DNA from: an uncultured Clostridia bacterium
GTDB lineage: Bacteria; Bacillota; Clostridia; Christensenellales; Pumilibacteraceae
Direction of reading: 5' to 3'
Assembly (NCBI GenBank): GCA_947598585.1
Contig: CANQFK010000008.1
Span: 1 to 58,044, forward strand
DNA length: 58,044 bases
In this document: positions 27,582 through 36,306 of the stretch, in pieces
Numbering within the stretch: position 1 is the first letter of the stretch
Layout of the letters: the number at the start of each line of letters is the position of its first letter
Position numbers and translations under genes: made by a program
The notes under the pieces: generated by a model
Told to the model about the DNA's origin: nothing
Seen by the model: only the letters and a program-made list of their open reading frames with translations
Database searches by the model: none

Positions 27582-28481
27582 ATGTCTATAAAGATTTCAT
27601 TGAAAATGTTATTCAACAGATTCGAAATGATAGGAGAGATACTGCTGTATCTGGTTATTTTCGCCGTGCTTTTGTGTTCGCTCGGAGCGATCTATATCCA
27701 GCCTGTCATACAATCCGCAATGGATCTGGGGCTTGTGCAAACGGTAACTGACTTTTTGACCTCTATACTGACAAGAAGCGATCTTATGACCATTTACGAA
27801 AAGGTCAAAGACATTCTCGATACCGTAAAACATATATTTGTGGGCGAAGAGGGACTTATATTCAGAACGGTCATAGTTCCCGTGCTGTTCTTTATAACGT
27901 TCAATCTCTTTGCGAATATGTACGAATTGCCGCTTTGCAAAGTATTGGAGGGGAGAATGTCGTCCAACGCCAAACTTTCATTGATGGGAAACGTGATATC
28001 GCTTTCGGGCAGGTCCGCACTGTATGTACTTGTAAAGCTGCTTTTTACGGCAATTACCGATGCGATCATATTCTTTGCAATGTGGGGCAGCTACAAACTT
28101 TTGCGTCTTTCTTCGTTGAATCTTATGATACCGTTCGTGTTGCTACTCATATTCTTTGTCTTGATATCGTTAAAAAGATGCTTTATCGTTACCTGGATAC
28201 AAAACATAGTTATAGGTAAAAGAAAGATATTTCCCGCTTTCGGCATGTCGGTAAAGGACGGATTCGGACACTTTAAAACGGCATTTCCGAGATATTTTAT
28301 TTGTTGGCTTATTATATATGTCGCAAACGGACTTATGGGATTATTGACGTTTGGGGTAGGCTTGATAGTAACTATCCCCACATCGATATTGTTTTTGAAA
28401 ATATTCGAAATGACTGCTTATTATACCTGGCATAACATGAGGTTCTATCTCGACGGAAACACGATAATAGACGCTAAATAA
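27582..28481 (+). CDS. Polytopic membrane protein, unknown function
   Basis: 299 residues with about five to six membrane helices. The loop KRKIFPAFGMSVKDGFGHFKTAFPRYFI between late helices mirrors the KNFKSLLTGF loop of the preceding protein, so the two may be distant paralogues. GGAGGAAGG about ten bases upstream of the ATG. Ends before a bidirectional terminator. Function unknown; both genes separate ftsW from the next wall gene. Confidence 0.8.
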   Translation: MSIKISLKMLFNRFEMIGEILLYLVIFAVLLCSLGAIYIQPVIQSAMDLGLVQTVTDFLTSILTRSDLMTIYEKVKDILDTVKHIFVGEEGLIFRTVIVPVLFFITFNLFANMYELPLCKVLEGRMSSNAKLSLMGNVISLSGRSALYVLVKLLFTAITDAIIFFAMWGSYKLLRLSSLNLMIPFVLLLIFFVLISLKRCFIVTWIQNIVIGKRKIFPAFGMSVKDGFGHFKTAFPRYFICWLIIYVANGLMGLLTFGVGLIVTIPTSILFLKIFEMTAYYTWHNMRFYLDGNTIIDAK

Positions 28482-28532
28482 GATATTTTGGTCGATTTCG
28501 AGTAAAATAAATAAACAAGACAATAAAAAAAA

Positions 28533-28565
28533 TCCGCCGTTATCACTAACGACGGACTGTTTTTT
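28533..28565. terminator. Bidirectional terminator between membrane gene and serA
   Basis: TCCGCCGTTA (28533-28542), loop TCAC, TAACGACGGA (28547-28556), one mismatch. Flanked by T-runs in both directions (TTTTTT on plus, eight T on minus). Confidence 0.85.
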
Positions 28566-28583
28566 ATTATAGACTTTTTTGTT

Positions 28584-29717
28584 TTAGCCTATGAATCTTG
28601 CTTTCAAGATCCCTGCAACGCCATTGAATTTATCTGCCGTGCAATTGCAGTTGAGATCGACAACGGCATAACCGTAAGCGCCTCTGTGCGCCTCAGCCAT
28701 ATCGGAAACGTTTACGCCTTCTTTTGCAAGAAGCGACTTGATGTCCGCAACGTCCTTTGTGCATACGCAAAGACGACGGGGAGCGGTGCGCTCCTTTTTG
28801 AGAGCGGGGAAGTTGACCGAATTGACGATATTGCCGTTTTCGATGAAATCGACCATTTGCTTAGCCGCCATATATGCACAGTTGTCCTCTGCTTCGGGAG
28901 TGCTTGCGCCGAGGTGCGGAGTAGCGATGATGCCGTCTACGCCGAGGACCTCTTCGCACGGGAAGTCGGTCACATAGCGATTGACTTTGCCGCTCTTAAC
29001 AGCAGCTACGATAGCCGTATTGTCAACAAGCTCGCCGCGAGCGCAGTTAAGGATATTGACGCCGTCTTTCATAAGAGCGATGGATTTCTCGTTGACCATA
29101 TTCTTGGTGCTGTCGAGATAGGGAACGTGAAGCGAAATGAAATCGGATTGCTTAAAGAGTTCTTCGAGCGAAACCATAGTTACGTCGCCGATCGCCTTCA
29201 AACGTTCGGGAGTCATTCCCGGATCGTAACCCAAAACTTTCATATCGAGCGCCAAAGCAACTTTTGCGAGTTTGCTTCCGATCGCGCCAAGACCTGCGAT
29301 ACCGAGCGTCTTGCCTGCGACTTCACCGCCGATAAACGCCTTTTTGCCGTCCTCGACTTGCTTAGCGACGTCGGGAGTTCCTTTAAGGCTTTGAGCCCAA
29401 CTCATAGCGGGGGCAAGTCTTCTTCCGCACATGAACAACATACATGTGGCAAGTTCCTTGACCGCATTGGAGTTAGCACCGGGAGTGTTGAAAACCACGA
29501 TACCCATATCGGCATATTTGTCGCAAGGAATGTTGTTTACGCCGGCGCCCGCTCTTGCTACGCATAAAAGAGAGGAGGGAACGGCATAGTCGTGCATCTT
29601 GAACGAACGGAGGATAATTCCGTCGGGATCCGCACAGTCTTCGCCGATGATATACGAAGACGGGAATTCCTTGTCGGCAACTTTGCTTATTTTGTTAAGT
29701 TTTAAGATTTTAGCCAT
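28584..29717 (-). CDS. serA: D-3-phosphoglycerate dehydrogenase
   Basis: 377 residues. NAD-binding GIAGLGAIGSKLA, catalytic Arg in LNCARGELV, Glu in the FPCEEVLG region and His in IATPHLGAST. A compact C-terminal ACT-like domain (about 310-377: CVCTKDVADIKSLLAKEGVNV) suggests serine feedback. First step of serine synthesis from 3-phosphoglycerate. Directly follows serC in one minus-strand operon. The start MAKILKLNKISK has AAGGAGCTGATA upstream. Confidence 0.93.
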   Translation of the reverse strand: MAKILKLNKISKVADKEFPSSYIIGEDCADPDGIILRSFKMHDYAVPSSLLCVARAGAGVNNIPCDKYADMGIVVFNTPGANSNAVKELATCMLFMCGRRLAPAMSWAQSLKGTPDVAKQVEDGKKAFIGGEVAGKTLGIAGLGAIGSKLAKVALALDMKVLGYDPGMTPERLKAIGDVTMVSLEELFKQSDFISLHVPYLDSTKNMVNEKSIALMKDGVNILNCARGELVDNTAIVAAVKSGKVNRYVTDFPCEEVLGVDGIIATPHLGASTPEAEDNCAYMAAKQMVDFIENGNIVNSVNFPALKKERTAPRRLCVCTKDVADIKSLLAKEGVNVSDMAEAHRGAYGYAVVDLNCNCTADKFNGVAGILKARFIG

Positions 29718-29743
29718 GATTCAAATATCAGCTCCTTAAAATT

Positions 29744-30826
29744 TTATTTGTGTTCTTTTTCGAATTTAGCCATGAAGTCAACAAGTTTCTTTACGCCCTC
29801 GATAGGCATTGCGTTGTAAATACTTGCTCTCATACCGCCTACAAGTTTGTGACCTTTGAGCGTTACAAGACCTTCCTTTGCAGCCGCGTCGATGAACTCT
29901 TTGTCGAGTTCGGGCGAGGGAGAGAAGAACGGAACGTTCATGAGCGAACGATCTTTTTTGTTTACCTTGTTTACAAAGAATTTGCTGTTGTCGAGGTAAT
30001 CGTAAAGGATCTTTGCCTTTTCTTCGTTGATCTTCTGCATAGCGGGAACGCCTCCGATCTCTTTGAGATAACGGAATACTTCCATAGCCACATAGGTAGA
30101 CCAGCACGGAGGAGTGTTGTAAAGGCTCTTTTGAGCGATCTGCGTACTCCATTTAAGCATGGTGGGGCAGATATCCTGGCATTTGTCTTGAAGATCTTTG
30201 CGAACGATGACAACGGTCACGCCTGCGGGAGCAACGTTCTTCTGAGCGCCGCCGTACAAAACGCCGAACTTGCTTACGTCGATCTCCTCGCTGAGGATTA
30301 TGGATGAAATATCGCCTACAAGGGGAACGCCTGCCGGAACTTCGGGGATCTCGGTGTAACGAGTACCGAAAATGGTATTGTTATAGCAAATATGAACATA
30401 GTCTGCATCTTTGCGGAAAGAGTCGGGAGTAGTCTTGGGGATATAAGTGAAATTCTTGTCCTCGCTGCTTGCTGCCGCTTTCGCGTCGGTAAACTTCTTT
30501 GCTTCTTTATATGCTTTGGAAGAGAAATTGCCGGTCAAAATGTAATCGGCTTTTTTGTTGACGCAGATGTTGAGGGGTATAGCCTCGAACTGCATCGACG
30601 CGCCGCCCTGAACAAATATGATGTCATAATTGTCGGGTACATGCATAAGCTCTCTCAAAAGGGCTTCGGCTTCGTTGTTGATCGCGTCATAGTATTTGGA
30701 GCGATGGCTCATTTCCATAACGCTCATGCCCGAACCTTCGTAATCGAGCAATTTGCTTTGAACCCTTTTAAGCACTTCCAAGGGAAGCATAGAGGGACCT
30801 GCGGAAAAATTGTAAACTCTATTCAT
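29744..30826 (-). CDS. serC: Phosphoserine aminotransferase
   Basis: 360 residues. N-terminus YNFSAGPSMLPLEVLKR, FVQGGASMQFEAIPLN, and the PLP lysine in YGGAQKNVAPAGVTVVIV. Converts 3-phosphohydroxypyruvate and glutamate to phosphoserine; with serA it supplies two of the three serine steps, while serB is not in the window. AAGGAGT ribosome site, promoter at 30860-30888. Confidence 0.95.
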   Translation of the reverse strand: MNRVYNFSAGPSMLPLEVLKRVQSKLLDYEGSGMSVMEMSHRSKYYDAINNEAEALLRELMHVPDNYDIIFVQGGASMQFEAIPLNICVNKKADYILTGNFSSKAYKEAKKFTDAKAAASSEDKNFTYIPKTTPDSFRKDADYVHICYNNTIFGTRYTEIPEVPAGVPLVGDISSIILSEEIDVSKFGVLYGGAQKNVAPAGVTVVIVRKDLQDKCQDICPTMLKWSTQIAQKSLYNTPPCWSTYVAMEVFRYLKEIGGVPAMQKINEEKAKILYDYLDNSKFFVNKVNKKDRSLMNVPFFSPSPELDKEFIDAAAKEGLVTLKGHKLVGGMRASIYNAMPIEGVKKLVDFMAKFEKEHK

Positions 30827-30859
30827 AACAAAACTCCTTTAAAATTTTATTGTAAACAT

Positions 30860-30888
30860 ATTATAACATTACTTTGATCAAAAGGCAA
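30860..30888 (-). promoter_or_regulatory. Sigma-A promoter of serC-serA
   Basis: On the minus strand TTGCCT (30888-30883), 17 bases, TATAAT (30865-30860). Confidence 0.7.
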
Positions 30889-30969
30889 TCAAAAAACGCC
30901 GTTTTTGTATTTTTCTTACATTATCTTTTTGATTTTATTATTGAATTTTTTATTTTTCCGTAACTTCGA

Positions 30970-30998
30970 TTGACAAAAAAAATCTTTTATTGTAGACT
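30970..30998 (+). promoter_or_regulatory. Sigma-A promoter of the coiled-coil gene
   Basis: TTGACA (30970-30975), 17 bases, TAGACT (30993-30998). The GTG at 31018 lies only about 13 bases after the expected transcription start. Confidence 0.65.
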
Positions 30999-31017
30999 AA
31001 TTGCGAGGTAACATATC

Positions 31018-31386
31018 GTGAAAAAAGATTTTGACAATATACTGATCGCCATAGATAAATTACATGGCGAGATCGGGGGACTCAAAAACCTGGTCGCAAA
31101 GCAAAACGACGAGATAGAAGGGCTGAAAAAACAGCTTGACGCCGTTTCCACCGTCAAAATAGAGGAGGACGGCAAACAGAGCGTCGAAAGTTACGGCAAT
31201 CTCATTCTCGACGAGATCGTTTCCATAAAGAAAAAACTCGAAGGATTTTCGGCGGAGGGACTTCGAGGAGTTGTAAACGACGTAGCCGCCCTAAAAAACA
31301 AACTCGAAGAAAAAGCAGAGGGCGATTTTTCGTTGACCGAACTCAAAGACGAACTTATCAAACTTGCCGATATGATGACGGAATGA
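31018..31386 (+). CDS. Small coiled-coil protein, unknown function
   Basis: 122 residues from a GTG start, with GAGG nine bases upstream. No membrane segment or cysteine. The sequence is almost all heptad-like helix (NLVAKQNDEIEGLKKQLDAV and IVSIKKKLEGFSAEG), so a cytosolic coiled-coil dimer is expected. It lies just before murA and the ftsQ-ftsA-ftsZ genes, so a role in division or the cell envelope is conceivable. I do not recognise a family. Confidence 0.72.
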   Translation: MKKDFDNILIAIDKLHGEIGGLKNLVAKQNDEIEGLKKQLDAVSTVKIEEDGKQSVESYGNLILDEIVSIKKKLEGFSAEGLRGVVNDVAALKNKLEEKAEGDFSLTELKDELIKLADMMTE

Positions 31387-31425
31387 TCTTTTCTTGCGTA
31401 TAAAATTCGATCTATAAAAATTCGA

Positions 31426-31458
31426 TCGCCCCTTTGATACCGCTTATCGGAGGGGCGA
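31426..31458 (+). other. Stable hairpin upstream of murA
   Basis: TCGCCCCTTTGATA pairs with TATCGGAGGGGCGA around loop CCGCT, 14 pairs including two G-T. No T-run follows on the plus strand. It could be a leader structure for murA, a processing site or a weak terminator for the preceding gene. Confidence 0.6.
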
Positions 31459-31506
31459 ACAAATATACTCTTCGGGGCATATATTAAAGTATGTAAGGAG
31501 GGTATT

Positions 31507-32772
31507 ATGGACGCGCTCGTCGTAACAAAGGCAAATAAACTGAACGGCAAAATAAAGTTGAAGGGAGCAAAAAATTCTATTTTGCCTATAATAGCGGCTT
31601 GCGTGCTTACACAGGATGAAGTACTCATTTCAAACTGCCCAATGCTCAGCGATATACGGAATATGTTAGACATAATCAGGAGTTTGGGCGGCTTTGCGCA
31701 ACAAAACGGCGACGAAATAACGGTTTGTTGCAAAAATATAGACCCGAGCGGAATAGACAAAAGTCTTATGAAAAAGATCCGCTCGTCTATTTTTATTCTC
31801 GGTCCGTTGCTTGCCAGGTGCGGAGAGGCGCAATTGTCGATGCCGGGCGGTTGCGAAATAGGCAAGCGTCCGATAGATCTGCATTTGAGCGGATTGAGGC
31901 AATTGGGCGTCGAGGTAAACGAAGACGCATTCGGATCGGGTTGTCAGCTGTGGTGCAAAGGCGCGCCGAAAGGCGGAGTGGTAAGGCTGAAATATCCGAG
32001 CGTGGGAGCGACCGAAAATTTGATGATGGCGGGCGCGTTGCAAGGTCGCACCGTCATATACGGAAGCGCGCGCGAGCCGGAGATCGTCGATCTTGCGAAT
32101 TTTCTCAATACCATAGGAGCGCGCGTTTACGGAGCGGGCACGGGGCTTATCGCGGTGGACGGCAAAAAGTGTTTGCACGGAGCGCGCTATAAGCCGATAG
32201 CGGATCGTATAGCGGCGGGTACATACATAGCGGCGGCAGCGGTGAGCGGCGGCGACATTTTCGTGGAAGGCGCGATAGGCGATCATATGGACGCGACGCT
32301 CTATAAATTCCGTTCCGCGGGCGTACATATCGAAGAGGACAACGGCGGCATAAGGGCGTACTGCAACGGCAGGCTCAACGCGATAAAACAAACCGTAACG
32401 CTTCCTTATCCCGGCTTTCCGACGGATATGCAACCTATTCTCGTTGCGGCGCTTTCGACGGCTTGCGGCAGGAGCGTTATCACCGAAACTTTGTTTGAAA
32501 ACAGGTTCCGATTCGCATATCAACTCGAACGCATGGGAGCCGACATAGTTCTCGACGGGAGCAATACCGCAATAATAACGGGCAGGAAGTTGCACGGCGC
32601 CGACGTTTATGCTCAGGATCTCAGGGGCGGTGCTGCGCTCACGATCGCGGCGCTTGCTGCGGACGGTATAACCATGATAAACGGAGCGGAGCATATAGAC
32701 CGCGGATACGAGTGTATCGAAAAAGAACTCGATCTTCTCGGAGCGAATATAACAAGGACAAAGAGCGAATAA
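31507..32772 (+). CDS. murA: UDP-GlcNAc 1-carboxyvinyltransferase MurA
   Basis: 421 residues, standard length. Transfers enolpyruvate from PEP to UDP-GlcNAc, the first committed wall step. GAKNSILPIIAA near the N-terminus, and SMPGGCEIGKRPIDLHL with catalytic Cys116, imply normal fosfomycin sensitivity rather than the Asp variant. YPGFPTDMQ and RGGAALTIAALAA are also conserved. AAGGAGGG ribosome site. Lies before the ftsQ-ftsA-ftsZ group. Confidence 0.96.
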   Translation: MDALVVTKANKLNGKIKLKGAKNSILPIIAACVLTQDEVLISNCPMLSDIRNMLDIIRSLGGFAQQNGDEITVCCKNIDPSGIDKSLMKKIRSSIFILGPLLARCGEAQLSMPGGCEIGKRPIDLHLSGLRQLGVEVNEDAFGSGCQLWCKGAPKGGVVRLKYPSVGATENLMMAGALQGRTVIYGSAREPEIVDLANFLNTIGARVYGAGTGLIAVDGKKCLHGARYKPIADRIAAGTYIAAAAVSGGDIFVEGAIGDHMDATLYKFRSAGVHIEEDNGGIRAYCNGRLNAIKQTVTLPYPGFPTDMQPILVAALSTACGRSVITETLFENRFRFAYQLERMGADIVLDGSNTAIITGRKLHGADVYAQDLRGGAALTIAALAADGITMINGAEHIDRGYECIEKELDLLGANITRTKSE

Positions 32773-32837
32773 AAGGGCGATCAATAGATTTTTTTCAACA
32801 TAATTGCTTAAAAATATCGCAAACAAACGATTATTGC

Positions 32838-32866
32838 TTGCTTTTTTTTTCGCACTTTGATATAAT
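32838..32866 (+). promoter_or_regulatory. Promoter of ftsQ, predicted leaderless
   Basis: TTGCTT (32838-32843), 17 bases, perfect TATAAT (32861-32866), six bases, ATG at 32873. No Shine-Dalgarno. The best example of this arrangement in the window. Confidence 0.7.
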
Positions 32867-32872
32867 TAGTAT

Positions 32873-33646
32873 ATGCGTAACAGAAAGTTGCTGATAATAT
32901 TCGGAATACTTCTTTCGCTGACGTTGCTTGTTACAATTTGCAGCGCGGTTTTCAGTATAAAGACTGTTAATGCATATTGCTATAACGCCGACGATAAGGA
33001 ACTTTTGTCGCTTATCGAAGAAGAAAAAGAGCGTCTTGTCGGGAAGAGCATTTTCGCCCTTGACGAGGACAAGCTGGTGAGATCTATCGAGGAGCGCGTC
33101 GGAGGGATAAGAGTAGTGAATATCGAACGCTCGTTCCCCGATGTCGTGACCATAAATTTCATAAAACTTTACGCTTATTTCGAGATATATTACGACAATA
33201 GCTATTACACGTTCGCGAATGACGGTCGAATAATCGATAAGACGGATATCAGCGGAGGCGAGGGCATCATACAAGTTTTGTTCGATATGGAAAATTCGCC
33301 CGAGGTAGGACAAAATATTTCCGATACGGCGCAGTTCAAGGCGTTGAGCGAAATGGTTTATGTGCTCGAACATCTCGATTTTTCCAATACGGACGCTACC
33401 GTCATGATAAACGCGATAGATTTCACTTACAACGATAGGGCGATATATGTTCCCATGCGCAGCGGCGTCGTGATCAAGATCCGTCATGAAAAAGACGATT
33501 ATACCGATACGGGCAGCAAACTTCACAAAGCGCTTTCGTTGTATATGCACGATTCGGCTTATCGCCGAAACGGCACGATAGAAGTGGGTAACTCGGATAC
33601 TGTAACGTATTCTCAAAAAAAGGATTATATTTACGAGGAGAAGTAA
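32873..33646 (+). CDS. ftsQ: Cell division protein FtsQ/DivIB-like
   Basis: 257 residues. One N-terminal membrane helix (about 6-28) is followed by an extracellular POTRA-like region (LVGKSIFALDEDKLVRSIEERVGGIRVVNIERSFPDVVTI) and a beta domain. The signature IERSFPDVVTINFIK matches the FtsQ/DivIB arrangement. Position just before ftsA and ftsZ supports the call. Translation appears leaderless. It links FtsL, the class B PBP and FtsW in the divisome. Confidence 0.88.
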   Translation: MRNRKLLIIFGILLSLTLLVTICSAVFSIKTVNAYCYNADDKELLSLIEEEKERLVGKSIFALDEDKLVRSIEERVGGIRVVNIERSFPDVVTINFIKLYAYFEIYYDNSYYTFANDGRIIDKTDISGGEGIIQVLFDMENSPEVGQNISDTAQFKALSEMVYVLEHLDFSNTDATVMINAIDFTYNDRAIYVPMRSGVVIKIRHEKDDYTDTGSKLHKALSLYMHDSAYRRNGTIEVGNSDTVTYSQKKDYIYEEK

Positions 33647-33652
33647 CTAACT

Positions 33653-34813
33653 ATGACTCAACAAGATGTAGCGGTACTTGACTTCGGGTCGAGTAAAATA
33701 ACGGTTTTGATAGGGCAAAAGGGTCTTAACGATACTTTCACCATTAGCGGAAAAGGCGAAACCGAATATGCCGGCTTTGCCGACGGAGAGTTCTATCGCC
33801 CCGATCAACTCGGACAAGCCGTGCTTCATGCAATAAATATTGCCGAAACCGCCGCAAAGACAAAGGTGACCAAACTTTATGTCGGCGTACCGGGCGACTT
33901 CACTATCTGCACTTGCAAGAATGTGGAGATCGGCTTTGCAAACAATAAACATAAGATAAATGTCGGCGATGTCGAAGAATTGCATAATCAAGGGAATACT
34001 TTTTACAGAGATCCCAATGTGACGCTTATAAACATTCAACCTATTTATTACGTTCTCGACGACGAAAAGAGATGTATCGATCCGGTCGGAATGACTTCCG
34101 GTAAACTCGGCGGACAAATATCCTATCTTTTGGCGGAAAACAAGTTCGTCAATATGGTAGGGTCGATCATGAATTCGCTCGGAGTGGAAAAGGTCGAATA
34201 TGTTTCGAGCATTCTTGCGGAAACGTTGTTTTTGTTCGACGACAATAAACGCGACCAACTCGTCGTTCTCGTCGATGTCGGATTTATCACAACTACCGTG
34301 GCTGTCGGACGCGGAGATGGAATTTTGTCGTTACATTCGTTCAGTCTCGGCGGAGGAAATATTTCCGGGGATCTTGCGACATACTTCCAGATCTCGTTTG
34401 CCGAGGCAGAGGCGCTCAAACGCAAAGTCGCTCTCACCATAAGCGTTGGGCAAGACGATGTTTATGAAGTAGGCGGAAAGTATTACAATGCAAGCCTTGT
34501 CAATGAAATTGTCAGAGCGCGCATAAGTACTATCGCAAGAACGGTGCTCAAATGTATGGAACTTAACGAATACATAATCCCGGACAATATTCCTTACAGC
34601 CTTACGGGCGGCGGGATTTCGTACATGAGAGGAGCAAAGGATATTCTGTCGGAATTGTGCCGCAGACGCGTGGAGATAGTAGCGCCGCGTATCCCGCAGA
34701 TGGAAGTTCCCGGTTGGTCAAGCAGTTTGGGATTGCTCGATCTTGTGCTTAAAATGCAGGTCGAACAGAAACAGAAGAAGAGAAGTTTTCTTGATTGGTT
34801 GCTTAACAAATAA
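33653..34813 (+). CDS. ftsA: Cell division protein FtsA
   Basis: 386 residues of the actin-like fold. Phosphate 1 loop AVLDFGSSKITVLIG, SHS2-like insert (about residues 80-160), second phosphate loop VVLVDVGFITTTVAV and adenosine loop SLTGGGISYMRGA. The C-terminal amphipathic helix KKRSFLDWLLNK is the membrane anchor. Tethers FtsZ to the membrane. GAGGAGAAG ribosome site after ftsQ. Confidence 0.9.
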   Translation: MTQQDVAVLDFGSSKITVLIGQKGLNDTFTISGKGETEYAGFADGEFYRPDQLGQAVLHAINIAETAAKTKVTKLYVGVPGDFTICTCKNVEIGFANNKHKINVGDVEELHNQGNTFYRDPNVTLINIQPIYYVLDDEKRCIDPVGMTSGKLGGQISYLLAENKFVNMVGSIMNSLGVEKVEYVSSILAETLFLFDDNKRDQLVVLVDVGFITTTVAVGRGDGILSLHSFSLGGGNISGDLATYFQISFAEAEALKRKVALTISVGQDDVYEVGGKYYNASLVNEIVRARISTIARTVLKCMELNEYIIPDNIPYSLTGGGISYMRGAKDILSELCRRRVEIVAPRIPQMEVPGWSSSLGLLDLVLKMQVEQKQKKRSFLDWLLNK

Positions 34814-34860
34814 AAATCGCAAATAATGCCTAAAAGGCAAATAAAATTTAAAATAACTAA

Positions 34861-36237
34861 ATGGAGATAATTAAAATGGAACCAAACGCAAATAACAATA
34901 AGAACGAAAAAAGTGATTTTTCGAAATTGCCCGCAGTCATAAAAGTAGTCGGTGTAGGCGGCGGCGGAAATAACGCCGTAAACAGAATGATAGCCGTAAA
35001 TCTCAAAAGTGCGGAATTTATAGCTATCAACACCGATCTTCAAGCGCTTAAATTGTCCAAAGCGCCTTATAGGATCCAGATAGGCGACAAACTCACTCAC
35101 GGTCAGGGCGCGGGCGCCGATCCCGAAAAAGGTCAACGCGCAGCCGAAGAAAGCAAGCTCGCCATAACCGAGGCTATCAAGGACGCGGACCTTGTGTTTA
35201 TTACGGCAGGTATGGGCGGCGGCACAGGTACGGGTGCTGCTCCCGTCGTTGCGAGCATCGCCAAGGAACTCGGCAAACTTACGGTAGCCGTAGTTACAAA
35301 GCCGTTTGCATTTGAAGGAAAGGTAAGAATGGAGCATGCCGAGATAGGTATTGCCAACTTGCGCAAAGTCGTAGACACGCTCGTGGTCATTCCCAACGAA
35401 AAACTCATGCGCGTGGCTGCCAACTTGCCCATGGTCGATTCCTTTAAGTATGCCGATGAAGTATTAAGACAAGGTATTCAGGGCATAAGCGACCTTATCG
35501 TTTCGCCCGCTCTTATAAACCTTGATTTCGCCGATGTTTGCACGGTAATGCGCGATAAGGGCGTCGCTCATATGGGTATAGGACGAGGCAAGGGCGAGGG
35601 CAGAACTACCGAAGCCGTAAAGCAGGCGGTGTTCAGTCCGCTCCTCGAAACATCCATAGAGGGCGCAACGAGCGTTATCCTTAATATAATGGGCAGTATG
35701 GATATGACTTTGTCCGAAGTAAGCGAAGCTGCGGAACTTGTAAGACAGGTCGTAAACAAAAATGCCAACATTATTTTCGGCGCAGACGTCAGAGAGAACC
35801 TCGAAGACGAGATCCTCGTTACTATAATTGCGACGGGCTTCGATACACCTGCAAACGAGCGCACTGTGGTAAAACAGGGTGGTCGCAACGATAACGTAGG
35901 CAACCGTATAGGCATCTTCAATAAGCCTTCGCAACAGCCGATGAGCAACAGCCTTTATCCCGAAAATCCGTTGAACAACAGCCAACGTTTCCAGCAAAAC
36001 AATATGAACAATCAATCGAATTTCGGAAATCAAAACGGCTATAATCAACAGAATTTCGCAAATCGCCAACAAAACAATAATAACTCTTGGGGCTACAACC
36101 AGCAACCTCAGAGCGTCAATCAGAATCAAGGTATGCAAACTCCCAATTACGGAAAGAACACGTTCAATTCGACCAGAGTTTCCGCCGAGGACGATATGCC
36201 AGAATTTTTGAAAAGGCTTAGCGACAAGAGAAATTGA
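34861..36237 (+). CDS. ftsZ: Cell division GTPase FtsZ
   Basis: 458 residues from 34861. Tubulin signature [10 protein letters not shown] follows [23 protein letters not shown] starts the GTPase. After about residue 330 comes a Gln/Asn-rich, disordered linker of about 110 residues, then the C-terminal peptide [14 protein letters not shown] that binds FtsA. Two starts are possible: ATG 34861, with TAAAAT ending six bases upstream (leaderless-like but no -35), and ATG 34876, with GGAG nine bases upstream. The second is the better classical start and gives 453 residues. Followed by a strong terminator. Confidence 0.97.
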   Translation: MEIIKMEPNANNNKNEKSDFSKLPAVIKVVGVGGGGNNAVNRMIAVNLKSAEFIAINTDLQALKLSKAPYRIQIGDKLTHGQGAGADPEKGQRAAEESKLAITEAIKDADLVFITAGMGGGTGTGAAPVVASIAKELGKLTVAVVTKPFAFEGKVRMEHAEIGIANLRKVVDTLVVIPNEKLMRVAANLPMVDSFKYADEVLRQGIQGISDLIVSPALINLDFADVCTVMRDKGVAHMGIGRGKGEGRTTEAVKQAVFSPLLETSIEGATSVILNIMGSMDMTLSEVSEAAELVRQVVNKNANIIFGADVRENLEDEILVTIIATGFDTPANERTVVKQGGRNDNVGNRIGIFNKPSQQPMSNSLYPENPLNNSQRFQQNNMNNQSNFGNQNGYNQQNFANRQQNNNNSWGYNQQPQSVNQNQGMQTPNYGKNTFNSTRVSAEDDMPEFLKRLSDKRN

Positions 36238-36262
36238 CGATATTTCTTAATAATGAAAAATA

Positions 36263-36294
36263 AGGACGACTGAATATGGTCGTCCTGTTTTTTT
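36263..36294. terminator. Terminator between ftsZ and the pilus operon
   Basis: AGGACGAC (36263-36270) pairs perfectly with GTCGTCCT (36279-36286), followed by GTTTTTTT on the plus strand. On the minus strand TATTTTTC follows, so it may serve both sides. Confidence 0.88.
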
Positions 36295-36306
36295 GTGATT
36301 TAAGCG

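Noticed and set aside
31666-32826. Long minus-strand frame opposite murA
   Set aside because: Arg/Tyr-rich shadow; murA is unambiguous.
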